8,268 nucleotides of DNA from Pseudomonadota bacterium. Its GTDB lineage: Bacteria > Desulfobacterota > Desulfobulbia > Desulfobulbales > SURF-16. Under the pieces are notes generated by a model. It was given only the letters and a program-made list of their open reading frames with translations. It was not told the origin of the DNA and searched no databases. Position 1 is the stretch's first letter, and each line of letters starts with the position of its first letter. The DNA is taken from positions 1 through 8,268 of the forward strand of contig JAUVQZ010000128.1 in assembly GCA_030597865.1 (NCBI GenBank), read 5' to 3'. The position numbers and the translations under genes are program-made. Of this stretch, positions 4,296-8,268 are shown one piece after another.

Positions 4296-6320
4296 ATGAA
4301 ACCAACCTATGAAGAGTTAGAGCAAAGGATCAGGGCGTTGGAGGAGACTCGTGACCAGGGGCAGCATCTGGAGGAGAGTGGCCGGCGCCAGGAGTCTCTG
4401 GTCCAGAAATACTTTGATGTCACCAGCGCCATCATCGTGGCCCTTGACAGGGAGCAGAGGGTCAGCTTCATAAACAGGAGGGGCTGTGAGCTTCTGGGCT
4501 ATGCGGAGGAGGAGGTCCTCGGCAAAAACTGGTTTGACCATTTCCTGCCGGCCAGGCTGCGCCAGGAGGTGCAGGAGGTGGCCGAGGCCCTCTTTGCCGG
4601 CAATGCCGAATCTGTCTCCTATTTTGAGAACCATGTCCTGTGCCGGGATGGCTCAGAGCGCTTGATCGCCTGGCATAACACCTATCTCCGCAAGGAGGGC
4701 CGGATCGTTGAAATCATCTCCTCTGGTGAGGATATCACGGAGAAGAAGCAGATCCGGCTGGAGCTCCAGGAGGCGTACAATATCATTAATAGGAGTTCCT
4801 CTGTGGCCTTCCTCTGGGAAAATTCAGAGGGCTGGCCTGTGAAGTTCGTCTCGGAGAATGTCGAACAGCTTACCGGCTATTCAGCGGCGGACTTTACCTC
4901 TGGGGTCATCTCCTATGCCGAGATCGTTGATTCTGATGATCTTGGCCGCATTGGCCATGAGGTTGAACAGGCCGGCAACGACCTCCAACACGATGACTTT
5001 GAGCATGAGCCCTATCGCATCATCACCAAGGATAAGGAGCTGAAATGGGTCACTGACAGCACCCACATCAAGAGGGATGGCCAGGGCAGGCCGACCTACT
5101 TTCAAGGCATTGTCACGGATATGACCGTCAGCAAGGAACTGGAGCAGGAGAGGCTGGCCGTGATCCGTGAGCTGGAGCAGGTTCAGCGCTATAAGAGCCT
5201 CAATGTCATGGCTGGGGCCGTGGCCCATCACTTCAACAATATGATGATGGTGGTGATGGGCAACCTGGAGCTCCTGCAGCGTGACCTGCCCGATGGCTCC
5301 CAGGCCAGCGAGATGGCGGCCGCTGCCCAGGAGTCAGCGGCCAGGGCCTCCCAGATCTCCCGCTCCATGCTCACCTATGTCGGTCAGCACCATCCCAAAA
5401 AAGAGGCGGGAGATCTCAGCGCCCTGATCCTGGGGCTCAAGGGCCTCCTGCGCAGCAATGTCGCTGCCCATATCGATATCCAGCTCCACCTTGCCGGCAA
5501 ACCCGTGGTCTGTGAGATGGATAGCGGCCAGATAAAACAGGTAATTCTCGGCCTGGTCCTTAACGCCGGCGAGGCCATTGGAGAGGGCCCGGGCCAGATT
5601 GCCATCACCACCGGTTACTCCCAGGAGGAGATGAACTCCCTGCCCGCCCCCTTCCTCAACGGTGACCTGACCCCGGGTCAATACGCCTTTTGCGAGATTA
5701 GCGATACCGGCTGCGGCATGGACCAGGATACGGTTGCCCGCATGTTTGAACCCTTCTTTACCTCAAAGTTCATGGGCCGGGGCTTAGGGTTGGCCGTGGT
5801 GGTTGGCATTGTCAAATCCCATGGCGGGGCATTGCTGGTGACGAGTGCCCCTGGGGGTGGCACCAAGATACGACTGGTGCTACCGGCCCATGACGCCTCC
5901 CCACCTGCGGAGCAGGCTGACAGCGTCTCTGCGGCGGAGGGGGAACTGCCATCCTTTGCCGGCCTTGTCCTGCTGGCCGATGATGACAAGATGGTGCGCC
6001 AGGTGGGAATCCAGATGCTTGAACTGCTCGGCTTTGAGGTGGTTGTTGCCCGGGATGGCCAGGAGGCGGTTGAACTCTATAGGGATCACCAGGAGCGTCT
6101 TGTCCTGGTGATCCTCAATGTCTCCATGCCCAAGAGGGATGGTATTGCTGCCCTCCAGGACATCAAGGCCATGAACCCTGAGGCCAGGGTGATCTTTGCC
6201 AGCGGCTTCACCAGGGAACATATTCCCCTCAGGGAGCAGGATAAGGCTCCAGAGGGTTTTATCCAGAAGCCCTATCAGTTGCAGAACCTGGCCCAAGCTA
6301 TCAAGGAGGTTCTGGTCTAG
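4296..6320 (+). CDS. PAS-PAS hybrid histidine kinase with degenerate receiver
   Basis: 674-aa cytoplasmic hybrid sensor kinase without membrane segments. In order: N-terminal coiled coil (YEELEQRIRALEE), PAS1 about 38-150, PAS2 about 165-280, HisKA with H311 in AGAVAHHFNNMM, HATPase with N423 in VLNAGEAI, G1 D470 in DTGCGMD, F-box FEPFFTSK, G2 GRGLGLA (494-500) and G3 GGGTKIRLVLP, then a receiver about 555-674. The kinase core is complete. The residue after the phospho-histidine is His, where many relatives have Asp or Glu. The receiver keeps D562-D563, S636 and K658 but has N608 (AAT) in LVILNVSMPKRDG where the phospho-accepting Asp belongs, so it probably cannot be phosphorylated. The ATG at 4296 was chosen over an upstream one at 4233: it follows GGAGAGGGGG, begins the MKPTYEELEQ start common in such kinases, and the upstream ATG precedes the promoter. 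Likely partner: the response regulator at 6544. Confidence 0.93.
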   Translation: MKPTYEELEQRIRALEETRDQGQHLEESGRRQESLVQKYFDVTSAIIVALDREQRVSFINRRGCELLGYAEEEVLGKNWFDHFLPARLRQEVQEVAEALFAGNAESVSYFENHVLCRDGSERLIAWHNTYLRKEGRIVEIISSGEDITEKKQIRLELQEAYNIINRSSSVAFLWENSEGWPVKFVSENVEQLTGYSAADFTSGVISYAEIVDSDDLGRIGHEVEQAGNDLQHDDFEHEPYRIITKDKELKWVTDSTHIKRDGQGRPTYFQGIVTDMTVSKELEQERLAVIRELEQVQRYKSLNVMAGAVAHHFNNMMMVVMGNLELLQRDLPDGSQASEMAAAAQESAARASQISRSMLTYVGQHHPKKEAGDLSALILGLKGLLRSNVAAHIDIQLHLAGKPVVCEMDSGQIKQVILGLVLNAGEAIGEGPGQIAITTGYSQEEMNSLPAPFLNGDLTPGQYAFCEISDTGCGMDQDTVARMFEPFFTSKFMGRGLGLAVVVGIVKSHGGALLVTSAPGGGTKIRLVLPAHDASPPAEQADSVSAAEGELPSFAGLVLLADDDKMVRQVGIQMLELLGFEVVVARDGQEAVELYRDHQERLVLVILNVSMPKRDGIAALQDIKAMNPEARVIFASGFTREHIPLREQDKAPEGFIQKPYQLQNLAQAIKEVLV

Positions 6321-6353
6321 TACAGTATAAATTTTAAATCTTTGCATAGGTGT

Positions 6354-6408
6354 TTAGCGGTTTAGGCTATTAGGGGGGGCATGGCCCCCTAATAGCCTAA
6401 ACCGCTAA
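6354..6408. repeat. Perfect 24-bp inverted repeat after the hybrid kinase
   Basis: The left arm 6354-6377 (TTAGCGGTTTAGGCTATTAG then GGGG, split here) is exactly complementary to the right arm 6385-6408, with the 7-nt loop GGCATGG. It lies 33 bp after the kinase stop. The RNA would form a very stable hairpin that could end the kinase transcript or protect it, but no T-run follows on the plus strand. Such perfect, long arms are also typical of dispersed palindromic repeats. Whether other copies exist cannot be seen here. Confidence 0.75.
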
Positions 6409-6543
6409 CAACCTGAAGAGTGCATGTTGTTCACGTAACCAAGGCCTGATATTGACACAGGTACGAAGATTAAAGGTTTACCTTGCACTAGGGCCTTGAC
6501 CGTCTGCCACTGGTCGACTTTTTTTGACAAACAGGAGAAAGGT

Positions 6544-6990
6544 ATGGCCCCGCGAATTTTGCTTGTTGACGATGAGCCCAATGTCATTAAGGCCATTAGC
6601 AGGGCTCTCCAGGATGAGCCGTGTGAGATTTTGACGGCTAAGTCGGGAAGGGAAGCCCTGAAGCTTATGCTGACAACAGCCATCGATATTATTGTGACTG
6701 ATGAAAGGATGCCGGGCATGTCTGGTGTGGAGCTGCTGGGCGCGGTGAGTCGAATATATCCTGAGACAACCCGTATTATCCTCACCGGCCATGCCAACAC
6801 CAACTTGGTTTTTCAGGCGATCAATGACGGCAAGATTTATCGCTTTCTCACCAAACCCTGGGACGATGAGGAGCTTGTCGGTATTATCCGTCATGCCCTG
6901 GGAGATAAGAGGCACAACAAGGGTGAGTCGTTGCTGCAGAAGAGCAAGGTGACTCCGGAGAATATGCGTGGTGGCCAGGTGGGTGGATGA
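6544..6990 (+). CDS. Response regulator, single receiver domain of the RpfG-like subtype
   Basis: 148-aa receiver with a full catalytic set: D9-D10 in RILLVDDEPN, phospho-acceptor D53 in VTDERMPGMSG, T81 in ILTGHAN and K104 in YRFLTKPWDDEEL. The DERMPGMSG and IYRFLTKPW signature is typical of receivers otherwise joined to HD-GYP or similar output domains (the RpfG/COG3437 style), but here only a basic tail of about 30 residues (HALGDKRHNKGESLLQKSKV) follows, so output must be through partners. The ATG at 6544 was preferred over an in-frame ATG at 6496 because AGGAGA lies 6 nt upstream. Its stop overlaps the methyltransferase start as ATGA. Since the neighbouring hybrid kinase has lost its own acceptor Asp, this protein is a natural phosphate acceptor for it (inference). 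Confidence 0.92.
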   Translation: MAPRILLVDDEPNVIKAISRALQDEPCEILTAKSGREALKLMLTTAIDIIVTDERMPGMSGVELLGAVSRIYPETTRIILTGHANTNLVFQAINDGKIYRFLTKPWDDEELVGIIRHALGDKRHNKGESLLQKSKVTPENMRGGQVGG

Positions 6991-7712
6991 GCCAGCAGAA
7001 ATTTGATAGGGCGGCGGCAACCTGGGACGAAAAGCCGAGACGCCTTGAGCTTGCTGCAGCTCTTGTCGCTGCCATGAAAGAGGCCCTTTCCCTCTCCGGG
7101 GAAATGGAGGCCCTGGAGATCGGTTGCGGCACCGGCCTGCTCACCTGTGATTTGGCCGGCCTCCTTAAGAGGATTGTGGCCACAGATACCTCAAGGGGCA
7201 TGCTTACCGTCCTTGGCGATAAAATCACCGCCCTTGGCCTTGCTAATGTGGAGGTGCAGCGTCTTGATCTGGCCTGCGACAAGGGGGTGGATCTTGGCCG
7301 TTTCGACCTGATCTACAGCGCCATGACCCTCCACCACATCAAGGAGACCAGGGCATTGCTCACCGCCTGTTTCACCCATCTCAAACCTGGGGGTATGCTG
7401 GCCCTGGCTGATCTGGAAGAGGAGGATGGCTCCTTTCATGATGATATGACCGGCGTCTCCCATTGCGGTTTTGATCTCAAGGAACTTGCTGATCTAGCCG
7501 TTGCCATCGGCTTTGCCGATGTCCAGTTCAGCACGGCCCATCGCATCTGCAAGGAAAAGTCGAACGGGAAGATGAGCGAATATCCTGTCTTTCTGATGAC
7601 GGCCATGGGGCCTGGCTTAAACACTTGCCCCCCCCCTGTTGCGACTTCTGTTTGTGAAGGGCATAAAAAAAGGTTCATCATCGAAGTCCGGGAAGACTCT
7701 TTGTTAAGTTAA
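6987..7712 (+). CDS. Class I SAM-dependent methyltransferase
   Basis: 241-aa cytoplasmic methyltransferase of the small-molecule, UbiE-like type. Motif I is LEIGCGTG (43-50), the acidic residue that would hold the SAM ribose is D67 in ATDTS, LDLACD (93-98) follows, then FDLIYSAMTLHHI (106-118) as motif IV region and LKPGGMLALAD (132-142). The N-terminal FDRAAATWDEKPRRLELA is a common start in this group. The substrate is unknown. The start ATG overlaps the preceding regulator's stop (ATGA), implying translational coupling and probably no separate promoter. The last about 34 residues (from GPGLNTCPPPVATS on) do not look like the family core: removing one G from the GGGG run at 7607-7610 would give the frame M-G-L-A-stop at 7618-7620. 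The stop codon lies at the start of a 70-bp inverted repeat. Confidence 0.88.
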   Translation: MSQQKFDRAAATWDEKPRRLELAAALVAAMKEALSLSGEMEALEIGCGTGLLTCDLAGLLKRIVATDTSRGMLTVLGDKITALGLANVEVQRLDLACDKGVDLGRFDLIYSAMTLHHIKETRALLTACFTHLKPGGMLALADLEEEDGSFHDDMTGVSHCGFDLKELADLAVAIGFADVQFSTAHRICKEKSNGKMSEYPVFLMTAMGPGLNTCPPPVATSVCEGHKKRFIIEVREDSLLS

Positions 7713-7781
7713 AACACAAAGGCACAAAGACACAGAGGGATTGCAAAAAGAAAGCCCCTGTGTCTTTGTGCCTCTGTGTTT
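7712..7781. repeat. 24-bp imperfect inverted repeat overlapping the methyltransferase stop codon
   Basis: AAACACAAAGGCACAAAGAC then ACAG (7712-7735) pairs with CTGTGTCTTTGTGCCTCTGT then GTTT (7758-7781) with one mismatch, around a 22-nt loop. The mismatch is A opposite C on the plus strand but would be a tolerable G-U pair in RNA from the minus strand. The sequence is of the simple CACAAAGGCACAAAGACACAG type seen as dispersed intergenic repeats in several environmental bacterial genomes (recollection, not searched). It may terminate or stabilise the upstream transcript; no T-run follows. Confidence 0.7.
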
Positions 7782-7839
7782 GGCAAGATGGTTAGTCGCC
7801 GAGTTTGAAGGCTGATATCCTCCCCCTCCCAACCATTTC

Positions 7840-7856
7840 TTCCGTGGTTTCCGTGG
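7840..7856. repeat. Tandem TTCCGTGG pair
   Basis: TTCCGTGG occurs at 7840-7847 and again at 7849-7856, one base apart, in the short gap after the inverted repeat. It may belong to the same dispersed repeat family as the 7712-7781 structure. No function can be assigned. Confidence 0.35.
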
Positions 7857-7900
7857 CAAAAACAAAGTTATTCCCGTAAATCGACGAAGAACCTTTTTTT

Positions 7901-8140
7901 TTAACAGCTCTCTATCTGGGCCCGGAACCAGGCAATCTGGTTATCCCGGGCCTTTTTCATGTCCAGGAAATAGATGTCAGGTGGGAAGAGCAGTTCAGCG
8001 GTGCCCGAATCAAAGATGCGCTTCACCTCATATTCATCATGGGCCACATCCCGTTTGTACATATAGTCGAGATAGCTCTCGTTGGTGTGGACAATGAACT
8101 CCACCCGCATCCCCCCCATCCTGGCGAAGAATTTAAACAT
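7901..8140 (-). CDS. Hypothetical protein, 79 aa, 5' end next to an insertion sequence
   Basis: Small soluble protein rich in acidic and aromatic residues, with MRVEFIVHTNESYLDYMYKR near its start and ARDNQIAWFRAQIESC at its end. I do not recognise the family. Predicted fold: one strand (RVEFIVH), helices around SYLDYMYKR and AHDEYEVKRIF, and a C-terminal helix DMKKARDNQIAWFRAQI. The 5' end is doubtful: the ATG at 8138-8140 has no good ribosome binding site, an ATG at 8108-8110 (69 aa) sits directly behind a G7 run, and the frame stays open upstream into the IS3-family end only 7 bp away. The insertion has therefore probably removed the native promoter, and perhaps the true N-terminus. It may be a decaying gene. 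Confidence 0.5.
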   Translation of the reverse strand: MFKFFARMGGMRVEFIVHTNESYLDYMYKRDVAHDEYEVKRIFDSGTAELLFPPDIYFLDMKKARDNQIAWFRAQIESC

Positions 8141-8147
8141 CCTGGAA

Positions 8148-8268
8148 TGGTCTAATAAAAGTGGACACCCAAAATGTGCGAATTATGATTCGCCCTTAGG
8201 AGGTGTTTGCTATGAAAAAAGAAACCCAAAAGAGATTTACAACAGAGTTTAAGAAAGAGGCCGTTAAC
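8148..8268 (+). mobile_element. Left end of an IS3-family insertion sequence (continues beyond window)
   Basis: The segment starts with TGGTCTAATAAAAGTGGACA then CCC, an IS3-type terminal repeat (5' TG, interior AAGTGGACAC). After about 40 bp of leader comes the start of an OrfA-like gene. The leader holds a 6-bp hairpin GCGAAT-TATG-ATTCGC (8178-8193) just before the ribosome binding site. The right half, including any target duplication, is outside the window. Confidence 0.8.
8212..8268 (+). CDS. IS3-family transposase OrfA, N-terminal 19 codons
   Basis: Partial gene cut by the right edge. The peptide MKKETQKRFTTEFKKEAVN matches the usual opening of IS3-family OrfA proteins (a basic start, R-F-T-x-E-F-K then E-A-V), which leads into a DNA-binding helix-turn-helix. 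AGGAGG lies 8 nt before the ATG at 8212. In complete elements OrfA is followed by an overlapping OrfB with a DDE integrase core, made by programmed frameshifting; none of that is visible here. It is the only transposase gene in the window, and whether it is intact cannot be judged. Confidence 0.85.
   Translation, partial: MKKETQKRFTTEFKKEAVN

Noticed and set aside
6354..6408. Integron attC site
   Set aside because: The arms are perfectly complementary, the terminal core sites do not fit GTTRRRY, and there is no cassette or integrase context.
6496..6543. Upstream ATG at 6496 as the start of the response regulator
   Set aside because: The receiver fold begins right after the ATG at 6544, which has AGGAGA at good spacing; the extra 16 residues are not receiver-like.
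1..8268. CRISPR array, tRNA or rRNA
   Set aside because: No regularly spaced direct repeats, cloverleaf-type sequences or conserved rRNA motifs were seen on either strand.

Overview
The window looks like a signal-transduction and membrane-transport region of a Gram-negative environmental bacterium. The closest fit is a sulfate-reducing or sulfur-cycling Desulfobacterota (Desulfobulbales-like). This is inferred from the style of the proteins (stand-alone receivers, PAS hybrid kinase, receiver fused to a cytidylate-kinase-like domain, CBS protein beside an SLC13-type transporter), not from a marker gene. There are no rRNA, tRNA or CRISPR features.

Left third (1-2841, minus strand). Four genes run leftwards: a 406-aa protein with a degenerate cytidylate-kinase-like domain, a BON-like segment and a C-terminal receiver; a single-domain response regulator; a two-CBS-domain protein; and the first 40 codons of a probable SLC13/DASS anion transporter that leaves the window. 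A near-consensus sigma-54 promoter (2825-2841) precedes the first gene, and two dyads lie about 100 and 200 bp upstream of the predicted start, where an enhancer-binding protein could sit. A 110-bp MITE-like element (1431-1540) flanked by a 6-bp duplication has landed exactly at the stop codon of the first gene and separates it from the second. The reading I favour is a sigma-54-controlled operon for anion uptake with its own receiver and nucleotide-sensing proteins.

Middle (2842-4295). About 730 bp without a convincing gene is rich in palindromes. A 71-aa unknown gene with a very strong ribosome binding site (plus strand) follows, then, convergent to it, a 117-aa helical protein resembling the C-terminal helical module of hybrid kinases (minus strand).

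Right part (4296-8268). A textbook sigma-70 promoter (TTGACA, 17 bp, TATACT) drives a 674-aa PAS-PAS-HisKA-HATPase-receiver hybrid kinase whose receiver has Asn in place of the phospho-accepting Asp. After a 24-bp perfect hairpin come a stand-alone response regulator with an intact Asp and a class I methyltransferase, overlapping by ATGA and probably translationally coupled. The methyltransferase tail looks like the product of a one-base shift, and its stop codon merges into a 24-bp imperfect inverted repeat. The window closes with a small unknown minus-strand gene whose 5' end abuts the left end of an IS3-family insertion sequence running off the right edge.
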